NCBI GenBank assembly: GCA_037191015.1
Contig: JBBCKD010000008.1
Location: 62,001 to 126,000, forward strand
Direction: 5' to 3'
DNA length: 64,000 nt
DNA from: Ravibacter sp037191015
GTDB taxonomy: Bacteria > Bacteroidota > Bacteroidia > Cytophagales > Spirosomataceae
The position numbers were made by a program, and so were the translations under genes. This document shows positions 1 through 9,858 of the stretch, in pieces (the first letter of the stretch is position 1; each line of letters opens with the position of its first letter). The notes under the pieces are model-generated. The model worked only from the letters and a program-made list of their open reading frames with translations. It was not told the DNA's origin and ran no database searches.

Positions 1-1886
1 GTGAGCGTATCTATGAAATTACGGGCGTTGCAGCGGACGCGCCGCTCAATTCGCAGATTCAATACGACCTCATTGTCTCATTTGCCAGCCTTGACATGGC
101 CAAAACCGAAATCTGGAGTTCAGCCAATTACATCACCTATCTGCTCCTCCGGGATAAGGGGTCAATCCGGGGGCTGGCCGCAGCGGTTTCGGACTACATG
201 AAGCAAGTCAACCGGGGCGAGATGAGCCTGCCTGAAAACGATTACCAGACATTCCACCTGGAGCCGCTCAAAACGGTACACCTCCGGTCGCCATTGGCCG
301 GATTGGAGCCCGGCGGCAACCTGACATATGTATATGTCTTAAGTGTTATGGCCATACTGATCTTATTGATCGCCTGTGGGAATTACACCAACCTTGCAGT
401 AGCCCAATCGGCAACCCGGAGGGTTGAGATCGGCATTCGCCAGGTTGTGGGCGCGGAGAAAAGACAGCTGCTGAGCCAGTTCCTGGGCGAGTCGCTGCTT
501 ATTACCAACCTTGCCCTGGTGCTGGCTGTGCTTGTAAGCATTGTCCTGCTGCCGGTTTTCAACACGATAACAGGCAAAGATTTCACGGTCGGGGCACTGC
601 TGGCGCCGCGCCTGTTGCTTTCCGGCATGCTGCTGAGTGCAATCATCAGCTTGCTCGCCGGCGCTTATCCCGCTGTAGTGCTGAGCAGCAAAAAACTGGT
701 CAACATCCTGAAATCGGGTGTGCGTATGTCGCATTCCGGCGGGGGACTAAGGCAGGGATTGATCGTTTTCCAGTTTGTTATCGCCATTTTCCTGATGGCC
801 GCTACATTGATCGTGCTCAACCAGCTTTCGTACATCCAGCGCAAGGAGCTGGGTTATAACCGGTCGCAGGTACTGGTATTGCCGGTCGACGGCAAAATGG
901 CTCCGGTATACAACCAGTTGAAAGATGCCTTCCTCGCCATTCCTCATGTGGTAAGTGTTACGGGCGCCTACGAGGATCCCACGTCTATAGGATGGGGAGA
1001 TGCGATCACGGCAGATGACGGTTCCGGTCCGAAGGAGCTATCACTGAATGCCACACCCGTGGATCTGGATTACCTGCAAACCATGGGTATGGAGCTGGCG
1101 ACGGGACGGGATTTCATGCGGTCCGATTTTGCCCTGCAGGATACAACGAATGACTATGCAAATTACAGGGCTTCCTATATATTGAACGAGAAAGCGGTCA
1201 GGGAACTGGGCTGGACATCAGAGCAGGTAATAGGAAAGACCATTTCCAGAGGCGTCTCCGGCACCGTGGTAGGTGTGGTAAAAGATTTCCATTTTGAATC
1301 GCTGCATGAACCGATAGGACCTCTGCTGATATTCCTGGATACCACGCTTGTCAGGCAACTGTTTGTCAGGATAGAAGGAGAGGACCCGGCGTCTACGCTT
1401 GCAGCCGTGGAAAGCGCCTGGAAGGCACGTGTCGGCCATCGTCCGTTTGACTATCATTTTCTGGACGAGGATTTCAACTCGCTTTACCGGAAGGAAGAAC
1501 GGATGGCCGGGCTGTTTTCCGTCTTTTCTGTTATTGCTATCGTATTGGCGTGCCTGGGATTGTTCGCATTGGCAGCGTTCGCGACGGCCCAACGTACCAA
1601 AGAGATCGGTATACGGAAAGTGCTGGGCGCAAATGTAATGAGTATCACCGTTTTGTTTTCCAGGCAATTCCTTGTGCTGGTAGGTATTGCATTGCTGGTG
1701 GCTACTCCGTTGGCCTGGCTGGCCGGCAACAGCTGGTTGGCCAATTTCGCATACCGTGCAGATATCCGGTGGTGGATTTTTGCACTGGCCGGCCTGACGA
1801 CTGCCGGGATCGCGCTGCTTACAGTCAGCTTCCAGGCGATCCGGGCGGCTGTAGCCAACCCAGTGGAAAGTTTGAGAAATGAATAA
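1..1886 (+). CDS. ABC transporter permease, MacB/FtsX type (5' end outside the window)
   Basis: The frame is open from base 3 and reads RIYEITGVAADAP...QYDLIVSF before the first internal Met (base 96). This matches the periplasmic MacB-type domain of these permeases, so the gene starts left of the window. About 628 residues are visible: the end of the first periplasmic domain, an FtsX block (membrane segments from about base 330, with the text RRVEIGIRQVVGA), a central membrane segment near base 770, a second periplasmic domain, and a second FtsX block with TKEIGIRKVLGA. The end, NPVESLRNE, is the usual terminus of this family. Such proteins are inner-membrane permeases of the MacB/FtsX superfamily thought to work mechanically on periplasmic substrates with a separate ATPase. 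It lies 14 bp upstream of the next permease, so the two are probably co-transcribed. The substrate is unknown. Confidence 0.93.
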   Translation, partial: ERIYEITGVAADAPLNSQIQYDLIVSFASLDMAKTEIWSSANYITYLLLRDKGSIRGLAAAVSDYMKQVNRGEMSLPENDYQTFHLEPLKTVHLRSPLAGLEPGGNLTYVYVLSVMAILILLIACGNYTNLAVAQSATRRVEIGIRQVVGAEKRQLLSQFLGESLLITNLALVLAVLVSIVLLPVFNTITGKDFTVGALLAPRLLLSGMLLSAIISLLAGAYPAVVLSSKKLVNILKSGVRMSHSGGGLRQGLIVFQFVIAIFLMAATLIVLNQLSYIQRKELGYNRSQVLVLPVDGKMAPVYNQLKDAFLAIPHVVSVTGAYEDPTSIGWGDAITADDGSGPKELSLNATPVDLDYLQTMGMELATGRDFMRSDFALQDTTNDYANYRASYILNEKAVRELGWTSEQVIGKTISRGVSGTVVGVVKDFHFESLHEPIGPLLIFLDTTLVRQLFVRIEGEDPASTLAAVESAWKARVGHRPFDYHFLDEDFNSLYRKEERMAGLFSVFSVIAIVLACLGLFALAAFATAQRTKEIGIRKVLGANVMSITVLFSRQFLVLVGIALLVATPLAWLAGNSWLANFAYRADIRWWIFALAGLTTAGIALLTVSFQAIRAAVANPVESLRNE

Positions 1887-1900
1887 AATACCTGACGGCT

Positions 1901-4285
1901 ATGTTTAAGAACTATTTCAAAATTGCCTGGCGCAACCTGGTTAAAAGCAAAGGATACAGCGCTATCAGCATTGGGGGCCTTGCGGTAGGTATGGCGGTAG
2001 CCATGCTGATCGGTCTGTGGATGTACGATGAGCTTACATTTAACGAATACCACGAAAACTATGACCGCATTGCGCAGGTGATGCAGCATGCCAGCTTTAA
2101 CGGCGAAATAAGAACGCAGGCATCCAACCCGGCTGCTATGGGCCCCGAGCTCCGTCTGCGGTACGGCAGCGATTTTAAGCATGTGGTACAAGCCTCCTGG
2201 CTGGGCTCCCACATGCTTTCGGTAGGAAACACGCATCTCGTGAAGGATGGAATATTTTTTGAGCCCGGTGCACCGGAAATGTTATCGCTCAAAATGCTGA
2301 AAGGAAGCAGGGAAGGATTAAAAGACCCTTATTCTATCATGCTGTCCGCTTCCGCTGCGGAGTCCATATTCGGTGGGGAAGACCCGCTTCACCAGACCAT
2401 CAGATTCGACAAGCTTTATAACGTAAAAGTCACAGGAGTGTACGAGGACCTGCCGGACAACACAACGTTTAAAGAATTGAAAATTATCATGCCCTGGGAC
2501 CTGTGGCTCGTTCAAAACCCCTGGGCGAAGAACTCAAGGAATCCCTGGGGCAACAACTTCTCCCAGACGTTTGTCCAGCTGGCCGACAATGCAGATATGG
2601 GCCGCGTTTCCGCCAAAATCAAAAATGTAAAGCTCGATAACGCAGGCGAAAACCAACAAAAGTACCGGTGGGCGGTTTTTCTGCATCCTATGAACCACTG
2701 GAACCTATACGATGAATTCAAGGACGGCATGAACACCGGCGGAAATATCCGTTATGTGAAGTTGTTCGGCATGATCGGGATATTTGTTTTACTGCTGGCC
2801 TGCATCAATTTCATGAACCTGTCTACCGCCAGAAGTGAAAAACGGGCTAAAGAAGTAGGGATCCGTAAAACAGTAGGTTCGTTTCGCTGGCAGCTCATCG
2901 GTCGCTTTTTTGCGGAATCATACCTGATCGTGCTGCTGGCGTTTGTCCTGTCGCTGGTTTTGGTAGTGCTTCTGCTACCATTATTTAACGAAGTGGCCGG
3001 TAAGAAAATGCAGCTTCCCTGGCCGAACCCCCTCTTCTGGCTGACCAGCGCCGCATTCATTATGATCACCGGGCTGCTGGCCGGAAGTTATCCTGCACTG
3101 TATTTATCTTCTTTCGATCCTCTGAAAGTACTGAAAGGAACGTTCAGGGTGGGCAGGTTTGCCAGCGTACCCCGCCGGGTGCTGGTTGTAGTCCAGTTTA
3201 CGGTTTCGGTCATACTCATCATCGGAACCCTGGTTGTCTACCAGCAGATCCAGCATGCCAAAAACCGGCCTGTAGGGTATAATCGCAGTGGCCTGATCAA
3301 CCTGAGCCTGCAGGAAGAAGTAGCGGGGCACTTTGACGCAGTAAAGGCAGATCTGCTCAATACGGGGGCTATCGAATCGATGGCAGCCACCTACAGCCCG
3401 CTCACCGGCGTGTGGAATACCAATGGCGGCTTTGAGTGGGAAGGCAAAGATCCTGACCTGGCGGCGGATTTTCCTAACAGCGGGGTATCGTACGATTTTG
3501 GTAAAACCATCGAGTGGAAGGTCAAAGCCGGACGTGATTTTTCCAGGGAATTTGCTACCGATTCAGCGGCTTTTATCATTAATGAATCAGCGGCAGAATT
3601 TATGGGAATGGCGGATCCGGTCGGTAAAATACTTCGATGGAACGGCCGGCCTTATACCATCATTGGCGTAGTCAATGACCTGCTGCAGGAGTCACCGTTC
3701 TATCCCGTTCGGCCCTCGCTATATCATATCGGCCAATACGGCGACCTGTCGAACCTGCTCATACGGCTTAATCCCCGCCGAAGCATGACGGAGTCGATAA
3801 GCGCTGTTGAAAGTGTCTGGAAAAAGTACATCCGGGAGGCACCCTTCGGTTATACATTTGTTGACGAGACTTTCGTGAGTAAGTTCCTGGCAGAAGAACG
3901 GGTAGGAAAGCTATCTGCTTATTTTGCAGTCCTGGCCATATTTATTTCCTGCCTCGGGCTATTGGGTATGGCCGGCTTTGTGGCTGAGCAACGGACCAAA
4001 GAGATCGGCATCCGCAAGGTGCTCGGCGCCAGCGTGGCGAACCTGTGGCGGTTGCTTTCCAGGGAATTCATACTGCTGGTGGCGGTTTCATGCATTATCG
4101 CCATACCCATCGCCTGGTATTATCTCGACGGATGGCTGGCGAATTACGACTACCGGATCGCGATCGACTGGGTGGTTTTTGCAGCAGCGGCCCTATTGGC
4201 GCTTGTGATCACTGTTATGACCGTCAGCTTCCAGGCTATCAAAGCTGCGACAACGAACCCGACGCAGAGTTTGAGAACGGAGTAA
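1901..4285 (+). CDS. ABC transporter permease, MacB/FtsX type, double FtsX
   Basis: A complete 794-residue permease. It starts MFKNYFKIAWRNLVKSK, the family's usual cytoplasmic N-terminus. Membrane segment 1 is at about residues 20-42, a periplasmic MacB-type domain covers about 45-280, and an FtsX block at about 285-410 contains KRAKEVGIRKTVGSF. A central membrane helix lies near 425-450. A second periplasmic domain follows, then a second FtsX block from about 675 with TKEIGIRKVLGAS, ending NPTQSLRTE. Fusing two FtsX halves in one chain is typical of orphan permeases that have no ATPase gene beside them, and none is seen here. The next gene, an ECF sigma factor, starts 75 bp later and has its own promoter-like box, so this permease probably ends its operon. 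Substrate unknown. Confidence 0.94.
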   Translation: MFKNYFKIAWRNLVKSKGYSAISIGGLAVGMAVAMLIGLWMYDELTFNEYHENYDRIAQVMQHASFNGEIRTQASNPAAMGPELRLRYGSDFKHVVQASWLGSHMLSVGNTHLVKDGIFFEPGAPEMLSLKMLKGSREGLKDPYSIMLSASAAESIFGGEDPLHQTIRFDKLYNVKVTGVYEDLPDNTTFKELKIIMPWDLWLVQNPWAKNSRNPWGNNFSQTFVQLADNADMGRVSAKIKNVKLDNAGENQQKYRWAVFLHPMNHWNLYDEFKDGMNTGGNIRYVKLFGMIGIFVLLLACINFMNLSTARSEKRAKEVGIRKTVGSFRWQLIGRFFAESYLIVLLAFVLSLVLVVLLLPLFNEVAGKKMQLPWPNPLFWLTSAAFIMITGLLAGSYPALYLSSFDPLKVLKGTFRVGRFASVPRRVLVVVQFTVSVILIIGTLVVYQQIQHAKNRPVGYNRSGLINLSLQEEVAGHFDAVKADLLNTGAIESMAATYSPLTGVWNTNGGFEWEGKDPDLAADFPNSGVSYDFGKTIEWKVKAGRDFSREFATDSAAFIINESAAEFMGMADPVGKILRWNGRPYTIIGVVNDLLQESPFYPVRPSLYHIGQYGDLSNLLIRLNPRRSMTESISAVESVWKKYIREAPFGYTFVDETFVSKFLAEERVGKLSAYFAVLAIFISCLGLLGMAGFVAEQRTKEIGIRKVLGASVANLWRLLSREFILLVAVSCIIAIPIAWYYLDGWLANYDYRIAIDWVVFAAAALLALVITVMTVSFQAIKAATTNPTQSLRTE

Positions 4286-4328
4286 ATGCAATTCTGTTGA
4301 AAAATTATCACTTTATACCGTAATTCTT

Positions 4329-4336
4329 TAATTTTG
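4329..4336 (+). promoter_or_regulatory. Bacteroidota-type -7 box upstream of the first ECF sigma gene
   Basis: TAATTTTG fits the Bacteroidota housekeeping -7 consensus TAnnTTTG and lies 24 bp before the GTG start at 4361. A clean -33 TTTG at the expected spacing is not visible, so the assignment rests on the -7 box and position only. Confidence 0.4.
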
Positions 4337-4360
4337 CAAGTCATATGACATCCGGTAAAA

Positions 4361-4942
4361 GTGATCGAACAGGATACCGAAATATGGAAGACTTTCCGGC
4401 AGGGAGACAAAATAGCCTTTGAGCGGCTATTGTACCGTTACTATCGCCCGCTGTTCGACTACGGCCTGAAATTCCAGAAAGACCCTGACATACTGCGCGA
4501 CGATCTTCATGACCTGATGCTGAGCCTCTGGGAAAGAAGGGCTTTCCTGAATGATACCGACAATTTGAAACTGTACCTGTTTGCAGCCCTCCGGCACCAG
4601 ATTTTCCGTGGAAAGCAGTCGGCAAAGCTCCTTATCGAAATGTCTGAGGAGTTTGACGATACGTCGGTTGGGCAGGCCATAGAGGAGGAAATGATATTAG
4701 CAGAAAGCGCCAGGGCGCAGTCCGTACAGATCTCGCATGTTATGCAGAAGCTGTCGAGGCGTCAGCAGGAAGTACTCCATCTGAAATTTTTCGAAGAGCT
4801 TTCCAACGAGCAGATTGCCGGGCTCCTGGACATATCCCGCCCTGCGGTAGCCAACCTGCTTTATTCGGCGCTGAGGGCATTCAAGCTTTGCTGGAAGACG
4901 GAATTCACGCTCGTTTTTTTGATGATTATAATGTCAAAGTGA
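4361..4942 (+). CDS. RNA polymerase ECF sigma factor, FecI-like (cassette 1)
   Basis: A 193-residue sigma-70 family protein starting at GTG; no ATG start fits better. Region 2 covers about residues 10-75 (FRQGDKIAFERLLYRYYRPLF, then DLMLSLWERR). Region 4 covers about 125-175 (LSRRQQEVLHLKFFEELS, then a helix-turn-helix IAGLLDISRPAVANLLYSA). The hydrophobic tail EFTLVFLMIIM is common in sigma factors of this Bacteroidota group. It precedes a FecR anti-sigma gene and a SusC/SusD pair, so its likely role is to transcribe the downstream susCD and esterase genes when the STN domain of the SusC reports substrate. It should be held by the FecR next to it until the signal arrives. Confidence 0.92.
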   Translation: MIEQDTEIWKTFRQGDKIAFERLLYRYYRPLFDYGLKFQKDPDILRDDLHDLMLSLWERRAFLNDTDNLKLYLFAALRHQIFRGKQSAKLLIEMSEEFDDTSVGQAIEEEMILAESARAQSVQISHVMQKLSRRQQEVLHLKFFEELSNEQIAGLLDISRPAVANLLYSALRAFKLCWKTEFTLVFLMIIMSK

Positions 4943-5122
4943 ATTTTATCCCCCTGGGGCGCGGTCTTAAGGAATACCGGTCTTGCCTTCATTATCAGTG
5001 TTTTATGAATGATTTTTGAAAAAAGTCATTCATTTTTCATTATTTTTTCCCTCGAAATCCACTATATAGATATCCGGACGAAAGCAAGACCGCTACCGGC
5101 GGATTTACGCATTTGGCAGCCT

Positions 5123-6175
5123 ATGGAAAGGTATAAAAATTACAGGTTCGAAGACTTTTTGAACGATGACGAATTTCGTGAATGGGCGTTGTCCCGGTCG
5201 GCCGATACAGACAGCAAATGGGCGGAAATTCTGCTCAGGTATCCTGACAAAGCTGAAGACCTGGAACGGGCTGCTGTCATCGTAAGAGAATGGAAGAAAC
5301 AGCCTTCCGCACTTTCCGATGCGCAGATGGTAAGCGATATCGGGCGGATTATGCGCAATATCGAAGAACCGGAGAAAAAGCATATACCGCGGACCTACAC
5401 CCCGTTTGTCAGGTACGCCGCCGCCGTGATACTGATGCTGGGGATCGGGTGGCTGGCCTGGCAACAAACCCGCCCGGCGGGCTCCGATGCTCCCATCGCA
5501 TACCGGTCCGGGGAGAGTGATATAGAAATTGTGAACGACCGCTCATCCGACCTGGAGAAGACATTGCCCGACGGTAGTGTGGTCACGCTGTCGCCCGGAA
5601 GCCGTATCAGCTATGCCGCATCTTTTACCGGATCGGACAGCAGGAACGTATCTTTGTCCGGAGAGGCCTTCTTCCAGGTTGTGAAGGACAGCCTGAGACC
5701 GTTTTTTGTCTATTCGGGGGGGATTGCTACCCGTGTGCTTGGAACGAGCTTCACTGTGAGGTCGGGTGCGGAAGACGTGTCGGTAACGGTCAGGACGGGT
5801 AAAGTAGCCGTCTATGTCCTGGACGAGAAAAAGGAAAATATAGTGCTTACTCCTAACCAGAAAGCAGTTTATACTTCTTCCGACAAGACCATTACCCGTA
5901 CGTTGGTGGAAGAACCCCTGATAGTCCGTCGACAGGAGCTGGACAGCCGGTTCCATTTCGATGAAGTACCTGCGGCCACTATTTTCGAAGCGCTTGAAAA
6001 AGCCTACGGGATACCGATACGTTTTGACAAAACGATCATGCAGCATTGCCTGCTGACGCTGCCTTTCCGTGAAGAGCCGTTTTACCGGAAGCTGGATATC
6101 CTGTGTCGTACGATCGGGGCGACCTACCGGGTAGACGGTAACCAGATAGTGATCGAAAGCAATGGCTGTGAATAG
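5123..6175 (+). CDS. FecR-type anti-sigma factor (cassette 1)
   Basis: 350 residues from the ATG at 5123 (MERYKNYRFEDFLNDDEFREW). The frame is open further up to 5009, but that extension has no family character. A cytoplasmic sigma-binding region covers about 1-90, one membrane helix about 97-113 (VRYAAAVILMLGIGWLAW), the periplasmic FecR domain about 145-235 (LPDGSVVTLSPGSRISY, then VLGTSF), and a DUF4974-type STN-like tail about 276-346 (FHFDEVPAATIFEALEKAYGI). Such proteins cross the inner membrane, hold the cognate ECF sigma factor, and read the STN domain of the partner SusC. It sits between its sigma gene and its SusC, 195 bp before the latter. Confidence 0.92.
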   Translation: MERYKNYRFEDFLNDDEFREWALSRSADTDSKWAEILLRYPDKAEDLERAAVIVREWKKQPSALSDAQMVSDIGRIMRNIEEPEKKHIPRTYTPFVRYAAAVILMLGIGWLAWQQTRPAGSDAPIAYRSGESDIEIVNDRSSDLEKTLPDGSVVTLSPGSRISYAASFTGSDSRNVSLSGEAFFQVVKDSLRPFFVYSGGIATRVLGTSFTVRSGAEDVSVTVRTGKVAVYVLDEKKENIVLTPNQKAVYTSSDKTITRTLVEEPLIVRRQELDSRFHFDEVPAATIFEALEKAYGIPIRFDKTIMQHCLLTLPFREEPFYRKLDILCRTIGATYRVDGNQIVIESNGCE

Positions 6176-6250
6176 TTTCAGCCGGCAGAAAACCATTTAC
6201 CACCACTAAACCGAAGCGCCTATGAGGAGACGGTAATTACTCATAAAAAA

Positions 6251-6339
6251 GACCGGCGATGGGTCGAGCACCGCCGGTCCTGCTCCCTTTGTCAATAATA
6301 CATGACCCGCTCCTTTAAGGGGAGCGAAAGGGGGTTTTT
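6251..6339 (+). promoter_or_regulatory. Structured leader between fecR and susC (cassette 1)
   Basis: Hairpin I is GACCGGCG/CGCCGGTC (6251-6258 with 6272-6279, 8 bp). It is followed by a two-tier stem: outer CTCCCTTT/AAAGGGGG (6283-6290 with 6327-6334, one G-T pair) enclosing CGCTCC/GGAGCG (6308-6313 with 6321-6326). The outer stem is followed directly by five T (6335-6339), so this copy looks like an intrinsic terminator. The susC start is 31 bp further on. The same order of stems is seen in cassettes 2 and 3 with different sequence. It could end the sigma/FecR transcript, act as an attenuator, or be a processing site. Confidence 0.55.
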
Positions 6340-6370
6340 GTTCCTGATTTCAAAAACCAATTGTTAAATT

Positions 6371-9300
6371 ATGAAAAAAAGAGCTTTAAGGCGAAACTAC
6401 ATTCATATAATTATGAAAGTGAGCTTTCCATTGGTACTGGTCTTCCTGCTGGGAGGTATGGTTTATGCCAGCCTCGGCTCAGCACAGGACCTGCTAAACA
6501 AAAGGGTGACTATTCACGCTGAAAAGGAAGAACTTAAAAGCGTGCTTCAGCGTCTTGAAAAATCGGCGAAGGTAAGGTTCACTTATACTTCGTCGATGGT
6601 ACGGGGCCGGAAGGTGAGTCTCGATGCACGCGACCAGGCCCTGGACCAGGTGCTGAAAGCTTTACTGTCACCGTTGCGTATACAATATTCCGTTTCCCAG
6701 GATTTCATTATCCTGGAGAGGTACAGGGAGCGGGAAAACAACCCCGGCATGCCCGACCCCGCGAGGTCTGTGCCTGATGAAACCGGTTTCCCGGAAAGCG
6801 GACCTCCGGAGCGGATCGTAAAAGGCAGCGTAAAGGACGAAAATAAAGAGCCTCTGCCCGGTGTAAACATCATCCTGAAAGGGACCCGGCAAGGGACCAT
6901 CACCGACGCCGGGGGTGAATTCAGTATACCGGTGCCGGATGAGGAAGCGGTGATCGTATGCTCATTTGTGGGCTACGTAAGCCAGGAGATCGTTGTCGGC
7001 AGCCGCAACTTCCTGGAAATTTCGCTGCAGGAAGATAAAAAGGCGCTGGAAGAGATAGTCGTCGTCGGTTACGGTACTTCCAAAAAGGGCGACCTGACGG
7101 GAGCGATCTCGAGCATCAGGGCCGAGGAGCTTTCTGCCCAGGCTCCACGCAATGTACAGGACATCCTGAGGGCCAACGCACCCGGGCTCAATATCGGGAT
7201 AGCGACCGATGCGAAGGCCGAAGCATCCCTGTCCATCAGGGGAAAAGGCACGCTGACAGCAAGCAACAATCCGCTCATTGTACTCAATAATGTAATTTAC
7301 GAAGGCGCCCTGGCCGATATCAACCCGGCGGATATCGCCACTATCGATGTCCTGAAAGATGCAAGCGCCGCCGCAGTATATGGTTCGAGGTCAGCCAACG
7401 GGGTGATCGTCATCACCACCAAAAAAGGAAAAAAAGGGAAACCGGTCATCACCCTGGCATCGAATACCGGACTGGCGTTTTCTGCCAGCCAGCCGGAAAT
7501 CCTGGACAAGGACAGCTTCCTGAAATTCAGGCAGGACTATAATGAAGGACGTAATTCGGAATCTTACCTGGCGACTTATCCCCAGATATTCGTCAACCCT
7601 TTTGACCTGAACGGCATCAACCAGCTCGACTGGTATAATTACGACCAGAAGACGCCCGTGACTTCGGTCAACGATGAGCAGCTGACCACCAAATGGCTCT
7701 CCCGCCTTAACCTGACCACACCGGAAATTTCCAATTATTTCGCCAACAACATAACCCGGTGGGATAGGCTTGTTTTCCAGCGGGCGCTGCAGCAGGATTA
7801 TAATATCAGTGTCTCCAACGCTACCGACCGCGTATCGCAGTATTTTTCGCTCGGCTATACCGACCGGGAAGGCGTGATCGTCGGGGACCGGTATAAAAAT
7901 ATCAGGGTACGGCTGAACGTGGAATCGAAGATTACTTCTTTTTTAACAGCCGGTATCAATACACAGTTTGCCACGCGGAACGAAGGCTACCTTAAATCGG
8001 ACTGGGCGCAGATGACGATGATATCCCCTTACGGGTCAAATAATATAGATGATCCGGAGAGCGGTTACAGGAGGCGTCCGACGGGTCTGGATCCCATTAA
8101 CCCCTTCTACGATAATTTATATACGGAAAGAATCGACAGGCGGCAGAATGTTATCACAACGCTTTATTCCAAAATCAACCTTCCGTTCGGAATTGAATAT
8201 AACCTGAACTTCTCGCCTTACTATAACTGGTACGAATACTACAACCATTATTCATCGCGTGGCGACAACTGGGCATCGGTCGGAGGGTCGTCTACCAGGA
8301 CGCTGAGCAAGCGTTATAACTGGCAGCTGGATAATATCGTCCGCTGGAAGCATGAATTTGCCAATATGCACCGGGTGGAGGTCACGCTGCTGGCCAACGC
8401 GGAAAAAGCGCAGTTCTGGCAGACAACGGCCAACGCGTCCAATTATTCTCCCAACGATATACTGGGGTATCATCGTCTGCAGGCCGGTGCGGTGTCTACC
8501 GTATCCAGCGAAGATACCTATCAGACAGGTAATGCACTAATGGCAAGGGTATTTTACTCCCTGAAAGACAAGTATATGCTGACAGCATCGGTTCGTCGCG
8601 ACGGGTTTTCGGCGTTTGGCAAGAAAAACCCTTATGCTTTGTTCCCCTCGCTTGCCGCGGGATGGGTATTTTCCGAAGAAGCTTTCATTCACACCAATAA
8701 ATGGTTCAACTACGGGAAGCTGCGTTTTTCATGGGGTGAAAACGGTAACCGCGAGATCGGGCAATACGTGGCGCTTTCACAGATGGGCTCAAGCCTGACC
8801 CCCTATATCGACCAGAACGGCAATGTGTACAGTACATCGCAGATCTACGTAACTACCATGGCCAACCACAACCTGAAATGGGAACGTACCGCCTCCTATA
8901 ACCTGGGGCTCGATTTCGGATTGCTCAATAACCTGCTGAACGGCTCGGCGGAAGCCTACGTGGCCACGACAAACGACCTGCTGGTATCGCGGGCGCTTCC
9001 GGATATCACCGGCTACCGGAGCGTGATGAGCAACCTCGGGCAGATCCAAAACAAGGGTTTCGAGCTTACCCTGACCGCACATATTTTAAAATCTGGCGAC
9101 TACCACTGGACCGCCACGGGGAACTTCAGCATGAACCGCCGGAAAATCGTTTCGCTGTATGGTGATATGGTCAACGTATTCGACGGCCAGGGTAATATTA
9201 CCGGCCGGAAAGAAGCCGATGACCCTACCAACGGCTGGTTTATCGGGCAGGATCCCGACCGTATCTGGGCATATGAGAGAGCGGGGGTCTGGCAGCAAAG

Positions 9301-9847
9301 CGAAAAAGAAGCAGCTGCAACTTACGGCCTGCAACCGGGCGATTTCAAATATATCGATCAGAATGGCGACGGGATCATGAACAACCAGGACCGGGTGTTC
9401 CAGGGATACCAGACGCCCCGCTCCCGCTGGTCGCTGCGGAATGAAGCAGGCTTCAGGGGGATCACGCTTTCCTGCATGATCTACTCCAACATGAATTACT
9501 ACGGCGCCTTCCAGCGGGCAGCCAATAATTACGCGTTTCCCGACCGTACCTCGGACTATGATTTCCCCCGCTGGACCCCGGCGACGCCTGTCAACGATTA
9601 CGCACGCATCGGCTCCAAAAATATCGGGACCAATTGGGTAAACAAATCATTTGTCCGCCTGGAAAATATCACTTTGTCGTATAACCTGCCTAAGAAAATA
9701 CTGGAATCGGCCCGTATACAGGATATCCGGGTATCGGCGAGCCTGCAGAATGCGGGGGTATTTACGACCCGCTGGAACTTCTGGGATCCTGAAAGCGGGA
9801 CGGTGACTCCCCGCACTTTGAATTTCGGTATTAATGTAACACTGTAA
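6371..9847 (+). CDS. SusC/RagA-family TonB-dependent receptor with STN domain (cassette 1)
   Basis: 1158 residues. There is a signal peptide (about 1-38, ending near SLGSAQ), an STN signalling domain at about 42-116 (VTIHAEKEELKSVLQRLEKS), and a carboxypeptidase-regulatory-like beta domain at about 148-222 (GSVKDENKEPLPGVNIILKG). A TonB-box-like EEIVVVGYG follows at 227-235. The plug domain has IDVLKDASAAAVYGSRSANGV, and a long outer-membrane beta barrel ends in a terminal segment with NFGINVTL. It imports an oligomeric substrate across the outer membrane with its SusD partner, powered by TonB. The STN domain indicates that it also signals through the FecR/ECF pair upstream. The esterase at the end of the operon suggests a glucuronic-acid-bearing plant glycan, but that is inference. 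Confidence 0.95.
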   Translation: MKKRALRRNYIHIIMKVSFPLVLVFLLGGMVYASLGSAQDLLNKRVTIHAEKEELKSVLQRLEKSAKVRFTYTSSMVRGRKVSLDARDQALDQVLKALLSPLRIQYSVSQDFIILERYRERENNPGMPDPARSVPDETGFPESGPPERIVKGSVKDENKEPLPGVNIILKGTRQGTITDAGGEFSIPVPDEEAVIVCSFVGYVSQEIVVGSRNFLEISLQEDKKALEEIVVVGYGTSKKGDLTGAISSIRAEELSAQAPRNVQDILRANAPGLNIGIATDAKAEASLSIRGKGTLTASNNPLIVLNNVIYEGALADINPADIATIDVLKDASAAAVYGSRSANGVIVITTKKGKKGKPVITLASNTGLAFSASQPEILDKDSFLKFRQDYNEGRNSESYLATYPQIFVNPFDLNGINQLDWYNYDQKTPVTSVNDEQLTTKWLSRLNLTTPEISNYFANNITRWDRLVFQRALQQDYNISVSNATDRVSQYFSLGYTDREGVIVGDRYKNIRVRLNVESKITSFLTAGINTQFATRNEGYLKSDWAQMTMISPYGSNNIDDPESGYRRRPTGLDPINPFYDNLYTERIDRRQNVITTLYSKINLPFGIEYNLNFSPYYNWYEYYNHYSSRGDNWASVGGSSTRTLSKRYNWQLDNIVRWKHEFANMHRVEVTLLANAEKAQFWQTTANASNYSPNDILGYHRLQAGAVSTVSSEDTYQTGNALMARVFYSLKDKYMLTASVRRDGFSAFGKKNPYALFPSLAAGWVFSEEAFIHTNKWFNYGKLRFSWGENGNREIGQYVALSQMGSSLTPYIDQNGNVYSTSQIYVTTMANHNLKWERTASYNLGLDFGLLNNLLNGSAEAYVATTNDLLVSRALPDITGYRSVMSNLGQIQNKGFELTLTAHILKSGDYHWTATGNFSMNRRKIVSLYGDMVNVFDGQGNITGRKEADDPTNGWFIGQDPDRIWAYERAGVWQQSEKEAAATYGLQPGDFKYIDQNGDGIMNNQDRVFQGYQTPRSRWSLRNEAGFRGITLSCMIYSNMNYYGAFQRAANNYAFPDRTSDYDFPRWTPATPVNDYARIGSKNIGTNWVNKSFVRLENITLSYNLPKKILESARIQDIRVSASLQNAGVFTTRWNFWDPESGTVTPRTLNFGINVTL

Positions 9848-9858
9848 TTGACAGAAGG

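Noticed and set aside
1484..2236. Long minus-strand open frames opposite the permeases (also 10285-11061, 26354-27325, 46012-46758)
   Set aside because: They lie wholly opposite well-supported genes and have low-complexity text typical of antisense frames in GC-biased coding DNA, with no family character.
4943..5122. Start of the first FecR at 5009
   Set aside because: The 38 added residues are not conserved-looking, while MERYKNYRFEDF at 5123 matches the usual start of FecR proteins.
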